This document shows, piece by piece, positions 9,092-17,121 of a DNA stretch of 41,818 bases (the stretch's first letter is position 1; each line of letters opens with the position of its first letter). Origin of the DNA: Verrucomicrobiales bacterium. Its GTDB lineage: Bacteria > Verrucomicrobiota > Verrucomicrobiia > Limisphaerales > Palsa-1400. The stretch spans positions 1 to 41,818 of the forward strand of contig PLIU01000267.1 of the NCBI GenBank assembly GCA_003140095.1, written 5' to 3'. The notes under the pieces were generated by a model. That model was not told where the DNA came from, ran no database searches, and saw nothing but the letters and a program-made list of their open reading frames with translations. Position numbers and translations under genes: made by a program.

Positions 9092-10348
9092 CTACATTCC
9101 AGAAATCTGCGACGAACTAAAATCTGTCGGCGGACGACCGGTGGCCGGACGAGTGAAGAGCGCGCCGTATTTCGTGAAGCCGGGAATGAAGCCGCCCTGG
9201 GAAAGGAAAAACTGTCCGTCCTCCACGCCCATGAAACGATCCAGGCGGTCCGCTTTGCCGGTTGGGTCGTGGCTGAAAGTCGCGGTAGTCTGTTCATTCC
9301 ACTGGCCGTCGGATGTATGAAACCATTGGTTGCCGTAAAGCGCCTTGCGGCGGAGATGGCCGTTGCTGCCGCCGAAATTTTCGCTGAAGCTGTAAAGGCC
9401 GTGCAAATACCCGCCGTCCTTGGGCGCATTCCAACTGGAAATCAACATCCACTTTTTTTGTTCCGGCTCGAACCAGTAACCGGCATAAACGGTGTGGGTC
9501 GCATCGGTCGGTTTGGCCGTGACGATAAATCGCTGCTTCTCTCCAGTCTTCCAGTTCGTGACCAGATGGCTGTGGCCGCCGGTGCCTTCGTTGCCAAAGT
9601 CGCCGGCGAAAACACCGTTGCCCTTGGCCACCAGCGTCACGCGATCCTGTGCGCCGACTTTCTTCCGATCCGCACTTTCCTTGCCGCTATCCCAAACACT
9701 GAAAATAATCCGGCGTTCGGTGGGACTGTTGACTTGCATGCCCAAATAGCCGCGATGCCAGCCGCAGGCCTCGAAGTAAGTCCAAAGCGGAGCTTCCATC
9801 CCGGTCACCTCGCAATAGAATGCATTTACGTTGGTGGCGCCGCCCACGGGATAAACCAGATGCACCGAGGCGGCGTTGCGGCGCTCCTGGAGATTGAAAT
9901 GCGCGCCCACGGCGACGGGACCGTCCAGCACCAGCGTCTCCAGATTGCCGGTGGCCTGGCCCGGCGCGTTCAGCGATTCGAGGGTGAACCGCTGATAACC
10001 CGCCGTCGGGACATCGAACGATCCAAAATCGACCTTTACCAAATCGTCGCCCATGCCCTTGGCGATGGCCTCCCGGAATGTTCCCGCAACCCCAAGACGA
10101 AACTTACTTTCCGTGCCGGCTGGCAGCCGCAACTCCAGCGAGCAATCCAGCTTGCCGGGGGTCTTGATGTCGCCGAACCAAAGCACCTTGAGCGCAGGAT
10201 CCGTCCAGTCAGAGATGCCCGAGCGAGGCGAGACGCTCGCGCCGTCGGGATCGGGGTCAAGATAGGCGGTGAAGGCGGGCACGCGCAGTTGCGCCTGCGC
10301 TTGACACATGGCTAACAGAAACAATCCAAGTATGATTTTGGGCTTCAT
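9092..10348 (-). CDS. DUF3472 (with DUF5077-like N-terminus) secreted protein
   Basis: A 418-residue product with a clear signal peptide (MKPKIILGLFLLAMCQAQAQ). The first part (about residues 22-130) resembles DUF5077: paired beta strands, including LDCSLELRLPAGTESKFRLG. The rest matches the DUF3472 pattern: SVHLVYPVGGATNVNAFYCE, ACGWHRGYLGMQVNS, RRIIFSVWDSG, and HSHLVTNWKTGEKQRFIV. DUF3472 proteins are found in glycan-degradation loci and carry a jelly-roll-like fold, but no catalytic function is established. It sits between two GH36-like paralogues, 40 bp after one and 3 bp before the other, which suggests that the three act on the same substrate outside the cytoplasm. A carbohydrate-binding or accessory role is inference. 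Confidence 0.8.
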   Translation of the reverse strand: MKPKIILGLFLLAMCQAQAQLRVPAFTAYLDPDPDGASVSPRSGISDWTDPALKVLWFGDIKTPGKLDCSLELRLPAGTESKFRLGVAGTFREAIAKGMGDDLVKVDFGSFDVPTAGYQRFTLESLNAPGQATGNLETLVLDGPVAVGAHFNLQERRNAASVHLVYPVGGATNVNAFYCEVTGMEAPLWTYFEACGWHRGYLGMQVNSPTERRIIFSVWDSGKESADRKKVGAQDRVTLVAKGNGVFAGDFGNEGTGGHSHLVTNWKTGEKQRFIVTAKPTDATHTVYAGYWFEPEQKKWMLISSWNAPKDGGYLHGLYSFSENFGGSNGHLRRKALYGNQWFHTSDGQWNEQTTATFSHDPTGKADRLDRFMGVEDGQFFLSQGGFIPGFTKYGALFTRPATGRPPTDFSSSQISGM

Positions 10349-10388
10349 GATAAAACTGTGTCACTCATTTTTTCGGGATGAAACCGCC

Positions 10389-12398
10389 TCATGAAGCATC
10401 CGGCAAAGCCTCGATGACCAGCACTTCAAACGGCTGAAGTTTGAAGGTGGTCTCTGCACCGGCGCGGAGATGGGTTGCTTCTACTTTCTGATCTGGGAAC
10501 GGATTGACGATGGTGTAACGCTGCGCCGCGCCTTCCGGCAACTCGAAAGCCTTGCCTGGGTCGATATTGATTTCCGCGGCCTGGGCCGATGGATTGCGCA
10601 AAGTCAAAATGCCCTTCTGGGGCGACCAGGACGCCCAGCCATAGACCTGCCCGGCCACCGGCGCGCCTCCGACCCAATGCGTGTCCACGAGCGTGCCGGC
10701 ATTGGCGCGCGACCACTTGGCGGCTTCGGCCAGTTCATCCCAGTTTTCCGGCGTCATCAGGATGGGCGTAATATACATTTCCTGCAACTGCGTGCCGTTG
10801 CCGAAAAACGCGCGGATTTCCGATTTGAGGATGTTGTTGGTGTCATAATTCAACCCGTGGGCCTTTTTGGCGTAAATGATGCCGTGCAGCATCAACGAAT
10901 TGAGCGGGTACAACTCGCTCCGGCCCACCACCTCCTCATGCACGTCATTGTCCTTGTAGCTAATCCAGCGCTCGCGTTCGGGCGCTGTGCCTTTGACAAA
11001 ATCATGATCATCTCCGCCGCGCCAGATCGAATCCGCGTGCAGCAGCCAGAACGGCGACGGCCAGGTGCCCGTGGTCTGGTTGATGTAAAGGTCCGGCTTG
11101 AGCGAGCGCAGTTCGGCGATCAACTTGAGCATGGCCTCAAAATCGCGCCGCCCGGCGCCTGTGATGTCATTGCCTTCGACGCCAATGCCGTCGAACTTGA
11201 ACTGGTTGATTGCATATTTTTGCACGACCTCCACGCACAGATCGCGAAAGCGCTGGTAATACTTCGGCCCGGCCATGGAAAAATTGCCGTCGCGGGTCTC
11301 AAATCCCTGCTCCTTGCCGTATTTGATGCGGTCTTTATGCGGCTGGCCGTAGCCGCCCCAGGGCGAAAGCCAGATGCCCGGCGCCGCGCCATATTGCGCC
11401 GCCGCCTGCTCCAGCGGCGCGAAGCCGTTTGGAAAACCGGAGTGAAAATGCCACAGCGTCTTATTGTCGTCCCAGCCGTCGTCGAACATAAACGAATCAA
11501 GCTTCACGCCGCGCTTGACCGAGAGTTCCTCGCCGAAAGCGTGGATGACATTCAACGCCGCCGCTTCGTCGTACTTGCTGAAATAACCGATGTCATACCA
11601 CGAATTGTAATGAAGAAACGGGCGATAGGGATGCGCGCGTTCGCGTTCGAGATAGGCCAGAAAATCGCGGCGCAATTGTCCGGGCCGCGCGAAGCCGGCC
11701 ACCAGCGAGCAGGTCAACTCTTCCCCGGGCTCCATGACCGCGCCGCGCGGCAGGATGCAGCGCACATAGCCCTTTTCCGCGCTGTTGATCGAAAGCGGAT
11801 GCTCCACGCCATAGAACGTCGTCTTGTTCGCAACCGGGCAGCCATCCACTGTGCCGGTCGGATGCGCCGTGTCACTCGACATCTCCAACATAATCACGGA
11901 CTTCAAGGGCAACGCGTTTTTTTCCGCTTGGACAACCACCTGCTCCCGCAGGTAACGCGAACCGTCGCGCAAAATCAGATGCCACGTCCCTTTCACATTG
12001 CCGTCCGCGCTGATCAGGTCCGCGATCAGTTCCCGGCCCGGCAGCCGTTCCGCAAAACGCGATGCGCTTGGATTGACGGGCAAGGGCGCGATGTGCGGCT
12101 GGCCGCTGAGTTTGAATTCGCTGGAAGGCAGAACCGTGCCGCCAGTTAGCACCAGGCTGAATAAATCTGTGCCCAGCGACACTGTCTGGCCGGTTTTTTT
12201 GTCCCGCAACGAACCGGGCAGCAAGCGTCCGCCCTTCGTCTGGCAGGAGACGGTCACCTGGTCATTGTCCAAAGTGAATTCAGCAGCGTGCAGGCGCGGC
12301 GCGGGCGAGTATGCCAGAACCGCCGCCCCCAACAGCGCCGCGATTTGGCCGGGATTTTTCCATTTTCTTTTTTCCATTCTCATTTGCATTCGTTTCAA
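10389..12398 (-). CDS. GH36/GH27-like glycosidase (alpha-galactosidase-type), short paralogue
   Basis: A 669-residue product with a basic start and a signal peptide ending near LHAAEF. It parallels the 6455-9088 protein: FMFDDGWDDNK, GIWLSPWGGYGQ, QFKFDGIGVEG (likely nucleophile D403), HADSIWRGGDDHDF (candidate acid/base region), and a C-terminal PFEVLVIEA. The first in-frame codon is TTG 12398, overlapping the stop of the kinase gene (12395-12397). ATG codons at 12389, 12383 and 12377 follow, and the most likely start is one of these. The overlap implies translational coupling with the kinase. The two paralogues are too diverged to be a recent duplication, so a split in specificity is plausible. 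Family call rests on motifs seen by eye. Confidence 0.75.
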   Translation of the reverse strand: MKRMQMRMEKRKWKNPGQIAALLGAAVLAYSPAPRLHAAEFTLDNDQVTVSCQTKGGRLLPGSLRDKKTGQTVSLGTDLFSLVLTGGTVLPSSEFKLSGQPHIAPLPVNPSASRFAERLPGRELIADLISADGNVKGTWHLILRDGSRYLREQVVVQAEKNALPLKSVIMLEMSSDTAHPTGTVDGCPVANKTTFYGVEHPLSINSAEKGYVRCILPRGAVMEPGEELTCSLVAGFARPGQLRRDFLAYLERERAHPYRPFLHYNSWYDIGYFSKYDEAAALNVIHAFGEELSVKRGVKLDSFMFDDGWDDNKTLWHFHSGFPNGFAPLEQAAAQYGAAPGIWLSPWGGYGQPHKDRIKYGKEQGFETRDGNFSMAGPKYYQRFRDLCVEVVQKYAINQFKFDGIGVEGNDITGAGRRDFEAMLKLIAELRSLKPDLYINQTTGTWPSPFWLLHADSIWRGGDDHDFVKGTAPERERWISYKDNDVHEEVVGRSELYPLNSLMLHGIIYAKKAHGLNYDTNNILKSEIRAFFGNGTQLQEMYITPILMTPENWDELAEAAKWSRANAGTLVDTHWVGGAPVAGQVYGWASWSPQKGILTLRNPSAQAAEINIDPGKAFELPEGAAQRYTIVNPFPDQKVEATHLRAGAETTFKLQPFEVLVIEALPDAS

Positions 12399-13483
12399 AT
12401 GGTCTCCACCAGTTTGTCCATGGCTGCTTCTTGTTGTTCGATGGACTCGACCAGCTTGAATTGCGTGCGGCAGCGGTCCAGATTGTGCCCCTCGCGATGC
12501 ACTTTGAAATAGGTATCGCCCGCCAGAAAGTCGGTCAAGAACCGGAGGCCGATTTCCAAGGTGATGAGCGCGCCGGATAAAGGCAGAAGCTTTTTTTCCG
12601 CGGGCGTCAAAAATTCCGCCGCCGCCAGATAGCCTCGCGCCAGCGCCTCGAACATTGGAAACTGCATTCTCACTTTTGTCAAATCGCGTTCGTCCTCCTG
12701 CGCCGGGCTGGTCGTCGTGCGCACCATGTCGCCAAAATCGTAGAGCGCCAGGCCGGGCATCACCGTGTCCAGGTCAATCACACAAATGCCCTCACCCGTC
12801 GCGTCATCGAGCATCACGTTGTTGAGCTTCGTGTCGTTGTGCGTGACGCGCTCCGGCAGGTTGGCGTCGAGCAGGATGCGGGTGGCGGCCTGGTGCCGCA
12901 AGGCGAATTCAATTTCCGGTTTCGCCTGTTGCGCGCGGTTGGCCACATCAGCTTGCAGCGCTCTTTCCAGCGCCGCGAACCGTTTGGGGGTGTGATGAAA
13001 ATCGGGAATCGTGTCGTGCAGCCGCGGGGCGGCCAGATCGGCCAGCAGCTTCTGGAATTGTCCGAACGCCTTCGCGGCCTCGAAGGCCTGCCGCAGGGTC
13101 TCGACGGCGTCAAAGGTCCGCGCTTTTTCGATGAACATATAAACGCGCCAGTAATTGCCCTGCGCGTCTTGATGATACGCGTGGCCGTCGTGCGCCGGAA
13201 TCAACGTGAGCACGCGGCGGCTCGGATCGGATTGACCGGCGCATTTTTGGGCGAGATGCGCGGTCACGCGCTGGATGTTTTCCATGAGGGCCGCCGGATT
13301 CTTGAAAATGAGATGGTTGATGCGTTGAATAATATAGCGGACGCGCGTGCCGCCTTGATCGAAAACAACGCAATAGGTGTCATTGATATGACCGCTGCCG
13401 TAAGGAGCCGCGGTGAGGAACTCGCCGCGCAGCGGGAACTGCCGCGCCACAGCGAGGAGATCATGTTTCAGATTCACGTCCAT
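12395..13483 (-). CDS. NahK-like sugar kinase (aminoglycoside phosphotransferase fold)
   Basis: A 362-residue cytoplasmic protein. It has the APH/choline-kinase fold signature: glycine-rich N-lobe turn with PYGSGHINDTYCV, strand YIIQRIN, the catalytic loop VTHNDTKLNNVML and the metal-binding DLDTVMPGLALYDFGDM. This set, particularly SGHINDT near the N-terminus and THNDTKLNN, is typical of N-acetylhexosamine 1-kinases such as NahK of the galacto/lacto-N-biose pathway, which phosphorylate GlcNAc or GalNAc at C1. ATG 13483 begins the conserved region, and upstream in-frame codons to 13543 look non-coding. It leads the minus-strand glycoside hydrolase cluster and overlaps the next gene. Pairing with beta- and alpha-galactosidase-type enzymes suggests phosphorylation of a released hexose or hexosamine. 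The exact sugar is uncertain, and no phosphorylase or epimerase is nearby. Confidence 0.75.
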   Translation of the reverse strand: MDVNLKHDLLAVARQFPLRGEFLTAAPYGSGHINDTYCVVFDQGGTRVRYIIQRINHLIFKNPAALMENIQRVTAHLAQKCAGQSDPSRRVLTLIPAHDGHAYHQDAQGNYWRVYMFIEKARTFDAVETLRQAFEAAKAFGQFQKLLADLAAPRLHDTIPDFHHTPKRFAALERALQADVANRAQQAKPEIEFALRHQAATRILLDANLPERVTHNDTKLNNVMLDDATGEGICVIDLDTVMPGLALYDFGDMVRTTTSPAQEDERDLTKVRMQFPMFEALARGYLAAAEFLTPAEKKLLPLSGALITLEIGLRFLTDFLAGDTYFKVHREGHNLDRCRTQFKLVESIEQQEAAMDKLVETI

Positions 13484-13579
13484 GCTACGATGTCTGGGTC
13501 TGTTCCAGAACGAGTTTGAGTGAGGGCGGGCGGGCGCGGACAATTGTTTGCGGGGCGGCGGGCGTTAGGCGGATCGCGC

Positions 13580-14368
13580 TTAAAAGGCTTCCTCTTTCGA
13601 GGTTGGCGTCGGCATGTAAAACCAGTCGATGAAACCGCTCTGGCCGTTGGTCATGATTCTCCAAGAAGTCAGGGCGACGTGTCCGTCAGCCCAGCAGTAG
13701 TTGGCGCCCTTGTCGTGGCGGGTATAACCATACGGGCCGCCGGTGCTGCCGTCGGGCTTTTCGCTCGGCGGATAGAGATAACCGTAGTTCCAGGCCTGCA
13801 GACCCGGCGCCGGATCCAGGGCGTCGGCATTCATGCAGCAGGTGACTGGCTTGGTCACGGCGCCGAGTTTGACATGAGGATCAGCGTAAATGTCGTAACA
13901 CAGATAAGCGTAGTTGTGTCCGTAGCCGCCATAAGCCTGGTAAGCGGGCATCGTCTCCATGACGGAGTCTTGCAAGTTGGCCGAGGGGCAGGCGATGACG
14001 GTGTTCACGGCGGACATGGCAGTGGTCTGGTTAAAGGTATCCCAGTTCGTGTTTTTGTTATTGATGTAAGGCGAGATTTCCACGAACCAGCCTATGGGGG
14101 CTTCATCCCCACCACCGTAAGGCATGGCCGAGCCAGGCAGGTAATCCGAGTTGTCCTGCGAGTACATAATGTAGCACACGGCAATCTGCTTCTGATTGCT
14201 TTGGCACTTGGCGGTTTGGCTCTGGGCTTTGGCCCTGGCCAATGCCGGCAAGAGCAAGGCCGCCAGGATGGCGATGATAGCTATGACCACCAGCAATTCG
14301 ATGAGCGTAAAAGCCATGGCGCGGGCCAGAGCGGGTTTCCGATTTTTCGTCCAAAGGAATGTTTTCAT
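13580..14368 (-). CDS. Prepilin-like secreted protein with H-X9-DG motif
   Basis: A 262-residue product starting at MKTFLWTKNRKPALARAMAF. A basic leader is followed by the cleavage/methylation site and helix [20 protein letters not shown]. The C-terminal half has RHDKGANYCWADGHVAL, an exact H-X9-DG motif. Start 14368 is chosen because it gives a short basic leader; the frame is open to 14416. A good sigma-70-like promoter lies upstream (14448-14475). It is divergent from the prepilin-like gene at 14577. Membrane-anchored and exported; partners unknown. Confidence 0.85.
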   Translation of the reverse strand: MKTFLWTKNRKPALARAMAFTLIELLVVIAIIAILAALLLPALARAKAQSQTAKCQSNQKQIAVCYIMYSQDNSDYLPGSAMPYGGGDEAPIGWFVEISPYINNKNTNWDTFNQTTAMSAVNTVIACPSANLQDSVMETMPAYQAYGGYGHNYAYLCYDIYADPHVKLGAVTKPVTCCMNADALDPAPGLQAWNYGYLYPPSEKPDGSTGGPYGYTRHDKGANYCWADGHVALTSWRIMTNGQSGFIDWFYMPTPTSKEEAF

Positions 14369-14447
14369 AAACAAGTTTGAGCCGGTGCCTTCACGTGAAG
14401 ATACATCGAACCACAAGATACACCAAACTCCCTAAAACGCACGGCAA

Positions 14448-14475
14448 ATTATCACATGCTTGGAGACAATGTCAA
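14448..14475 (-). promoter_or_regulatory. Sigma-70-type promoter of a prepilin-like gene
   Basis: On the minus strand TTGACA (14475-14470) and GATAAT (14453-14448) are 16 bases apart, five of six at the -10. The gene it serves starts at 14368, giving a leader of about 75 bases. The 208-bp gap to the divergent prepilin-like gene shows no other clear element. Confidence 0.5.
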
Positions 14476-14576
14476 TGGAAAACATCTTGTTCATTCGTCC
14501 TTTTGCATTGACAAAATCGCCTGGCAGGTGACCATTGCCGATGAGATTTAGCTTCCATGTGTGTGAACACGGAACC

Positions 14577-15386
14577 ATGAAAGCCCGCGCCTTCACGCTG
14601 ATTGAACTGCTGGTGGTCATAGCTATCATTGCGATTCTGGCGGCGCTGTTGCTGCCCGCGCTGGCAAAAGCCAAAAACAGCGCCAAGACCGCGCAGTGCC
14701 AAAGCAACCAGAGGCAATTGCTCATCGCGACGATGTCTTATTCGGTGGATAGCGGGGGGGTGTTCGCATGGACGTTCACCTTGGACGCAAACCAGGCCAG
14801 CAACGCGAACTGGCAAGTCTATCTGCAACCCGAGGGAGTCAATCAAAGTTTGCTGCTCTGTCCCGTGCGGCCGGCCAAGAACGGGAATTATTTCCACGAG
14901 GCTGGGTATTGGAGTTTTGCCCCCGACGGGGAGGCAATCTACAACGTTGACAGCCATGGCAATCACACCACCAACGCCCTTTACGGCGACTACGCGGCGA
15001 ACTTCGCGCTCGGAGGCTGCTGGTGGCCCGGCACCTGGCAGGTCCCGGGCTTGAAGCTGGCTTCGGTCCGCGCGCCCTCGATGGTGGTTTATTTGACCGA
15101 CAGCGGCATGGCGGCAAACGACACTACCAACCCAACGCTCTGTATTGTCCCCACTTGCATGATCAAATATGGCGCCTGGGTTTTGGACGACGTCGCCAAT
15201 GACCCGGATTCTCCCGACTCCGGTTCAACGACCTCCACGACTGATCCGAATTGGTGCGGACCGTTCCCGCGTCACGGGGAGTTCCAGAGCAACAACGGCT
15301 TTGTGGATGGGCACGTGGCATTGATGCGGCCTTCGCAGTGGTACTACGGCAACACGCCGTGGCTGAAACCGATGCCCGGCTATTGA
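14577..15386 (+). CDS. Prepilin-like secreted protein
   Basis: A 269-residue product beginning [20 protein letters not shown], with a five-residue basic leader before the processing site. The ectodomain contains [19 protein letters not shown] near the C-terminus, a near match to H-X9-DG with one extra residue. The in-frame ATG at 14535 would add an uncharged stretch and is less likely. It is followed after 25 bases by another prepilin-like gene in the same direction, so the pair is probably one transcript. No pilus assembly ATPase or peptidase is in the window; these proteins presumably use machinery encoded elsewhere. Confidence 0.85.
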   Translation: MKARAFTLIELLVVIAIIAILAALLLPALAKAKNSAKTAQCQSNQRQLLIATMSYSVDSGGVFAWTFTLDANQASNANWQVYLQPEGVNQSLLLCPVRPAKNGNYFHEAGYWSFAPDGEAIYNVDSHGNHTTNALYGDYAANFALGGCWWPGTWQVPGLKLASVRAPSMVVYLTDSGMAANDTTNPTLCIVPTCMIKYGAWVLDDVANDPDSPDSGSTTSTTDPNWCGPFPRHGEFQSNNGFVDGHVALMRPSQWYYGNTPWLKPMPGY

Positions 15387-15411
15387 TTAAAAGAAAAAGA
15401 TGTGGTGACTT

Positions 15412-16185
15412 ATGGATCAAGCCATGAAAACGATTCAAACCAGAAAAGGCGGCGGAAGCAAAAAGGAGGGCGCCTTCACCCTCATTGAACTTTTGGTCGT
15501 CATCGCCATCATCGCGATCCTGGCCGCCTTGCTGTTGCCCGCCCTGGCGCGTGCCAAGAAGCAGGCCATCCGCACCCAGTGCGTCAGCAACCAACACCAG
15601 ATCGGATTGGCCTTCCACATGTACGGAGATGACTCCAGCGGCTGCTTTCCCCTCACCGATGGCTGGGGCGCTACCGGCGGACAACTGTCGCCCGCACCGG
15701 ATCTTACAGGTGACGCTTCCGATTACGGCGGCCAGGTTCCCCAAACCAACCGGCCGCTCAATGTTTACGCCGCTAACGTCAATACTTTTCATTGCCCGGC
15801 CGACACGGGCGATCCGCTCAATCCAATCGCCAAATCCTGCTGGGAAGGATGGGGGACCAGCTATCTGCCGGAGTGGAACGGGAATTTTGACCGTGTCCAG
15901 TACATCACCGGCGCCGCCGGCCATTACGGCTTTTCTTCGCCGGCCCAGGAGCCTATCAAGTGGTCCCTGATCACCGTCAAACCGGCGTCCAAGATCATCC
16001 AAGGCGATTGGAATTGGCAGTACAACCGCGTCACCACGGGCCTGACGGCGGTTTGGCACAATAACTCCGGCGACCGCCGCGAGGCCATGCTCTGGGGCGA
16101 CAGTCACGTCGAGTTCTTCCAATTTCCGCCGGACGCCCTCGATTCCGACGGCGCGAATCCCAACCCCAGCTATATATTCTGGTGA
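15412..16185 (+). CDS. Prepilin-like secreted protein
   Basis: A 257-residue product. Its leader [20 protein letters not shown] is followed by [23 protein letters not shown] 15424 is an alternative start that shortens the leader. The ectodomain has [12 protein letters not shown], a Cys segment shared with several paralogues, and ends with [13 protein letters not shown], a DSH variant of the C-terminal signature. It lies 25 bases after the previous prepilin-like gene and stops 9 bases from the convergent sulfotransferase remnant. Function unknown beyond export and membrane anchoring. Confidence 0.85.
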   Translation: MDQAMKTIQTRKGGGSKKEGAFTLIELLVVIAIIAILAALLLPALARAKKQAIRTQCVSNQHQIGLAFHMYGDDSSGCFPLTDGWGATGGQLSPAPDLTGDASDYGGQVPQTNRPLNVYAANVNTFHCPADTGDPLNPIAKSCWEGWGTSYLPEWNGNFDRVQYITGAAGHYGFSSPAQEPIKWSLITVKPASKIIQGDWNWQYNRVTTGLTAVWHNNSGDRREAMLWGDSHVEFFQFPPDALDSDGANPNPSYIFW

Positions 16186-16194
16186 GATCTTTCT

Positions 16195-16700
16195 TTAGGC
16201 CTTGTAACCGAAGGCCCTGCCATAAGGCGCCAGCCGCGCCTGAAAAGGGTGGAGCGCTTCGGCATAAAGCTCCCAACGGCCGACCGCGCGAGCATACACC
16301 GGTTGCGTCACGTCATGATAAGTTGGGGCATAGAGAACTTTTTGGCGTGCGGTTTCGTGAAAGCGCGCCTGGTTGGGATGCCAGGGCAGGCCTAGGAATT
16401 CCGTGGCCTTGCGCCCTTCTTTCTCCATGTTCAGGACGACGTCCTCATAGCACGTTTCAATCCAGTCGAAGCCGCCCAACTCCCGCATCCGCAGCCAGGT
16501 GTCCATGAGGTCGGCGTAATGTTTGACAGTGCGTTCCAGGCTGAGAAAGTTCACGTTGGTGGCATTAAGCATGATGTTCAGGAAGAAACAACTGACGACG
16601 ACATCGCGCGGATCGCGCAGGGCGATGATCACCTTCAATTCGGGGAAAACGCGCAGCTCTTTGTTTTCCGGCGGAACGCGCTTGGCGACCACGCTTCGGC
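16195..16700 (-). pseudogene. Sulfotransferase, 5'-truncated remnant
   Basis: The C-terminal half of a PAPS-dependent sulfotransferase of the type often fused to TPR repeats. Visible are VIIALRDPRDVVVSCFF, the 3'-phosphate-binding element with its strand, Arg and Ser, then YEDVVLNMEKEGRKATEFLG and the C-terminal GRWELYAEALHPFQARLAPYGRAFGY. The N-terminal 5'-phosphosulfate loop (PRSGTT-like) and any TPR region are missing. Recognisable sequence begins at about 16700. The frame is formally open to 16746, but that part is the antisense-frame reading of the upstream AraC fragment. The protein cannot bind PAPS normally, so it is scored as a remnant joined by recombination to the AraC fragment. Confidence 0.7.
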
Positions 16701-17003
16701 GGCGCGAAAGACCCGGCTGAAAATGCGTAGGCTGGGGAAGCCGCAACTTCCAGCGATGAAGGCCAGGGAGAATTCGGTATTTGACAGCAATCGCCTGGCC
16801 TCTTGCAATTGACGCCGGAGAATGGCTTCACCGGGCGTTCGCCCCGTGACGGCCTTGTAGTTCCGGTTGAAGTCCCGCTCTGAGGCATATCCCATTTCTT
16901 TGGCCACGTGATCCGCCCGGATTCCATGACAGGCGTTTTGGTTGATATAAGCCACCGCCACCGCGATGGAACTTGGAATGGCAATGATGGCGCGGTTATT
17001 CAC
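16635..17003 (-). pseudogene. AraC-type DNA-binding domain fragment (XylR-like), N-terminal sensor missing
   Basis: A 122-residue frame that is almost only the two helix-turn-helix units of an AraC regulator: AVAYINQNACHGIRADHVAK, YASERDFNRNYKAVTGRTPG, LQEARRLLSNTEFSLAFIAG, FPSLRIFSRVFRAAEAWSPS. It aligns along its length with the C-terminus of the intact regulator at 17122. The LacI-like sensor domain that precedes this in the family is gone: an in-frame stop lies about 54 bases before the first start codon (GTG 17003). Its last codons run into the sulfotransferase remnant in a different frame. It may still be translated and bind DNA constitutively, but a decaying paralogue is more likely. 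Confidence 0.7.
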
Positions 17004-17121
17004 AGTGATGTGTTCATTCTTAGAAACTAGCGCAATACCGGCCTTGATAGCTATGGTTCAATGTTGAAATCATTATGCACTTTGGGTAAGCTGCTGGTTG
17101 GATGATGTCACTGATGTAAAA

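Noticed and set aside
8897..12149. Long plus-strand open frames (8897-10315 and 10470-12149) opposite the GH36-like and DUF3472 genes
   Set aside because: They have no recognisable domain and low-complexity composition. They are explained as antisense shadows of GC-rich minus-strand genes with clear family motifs.
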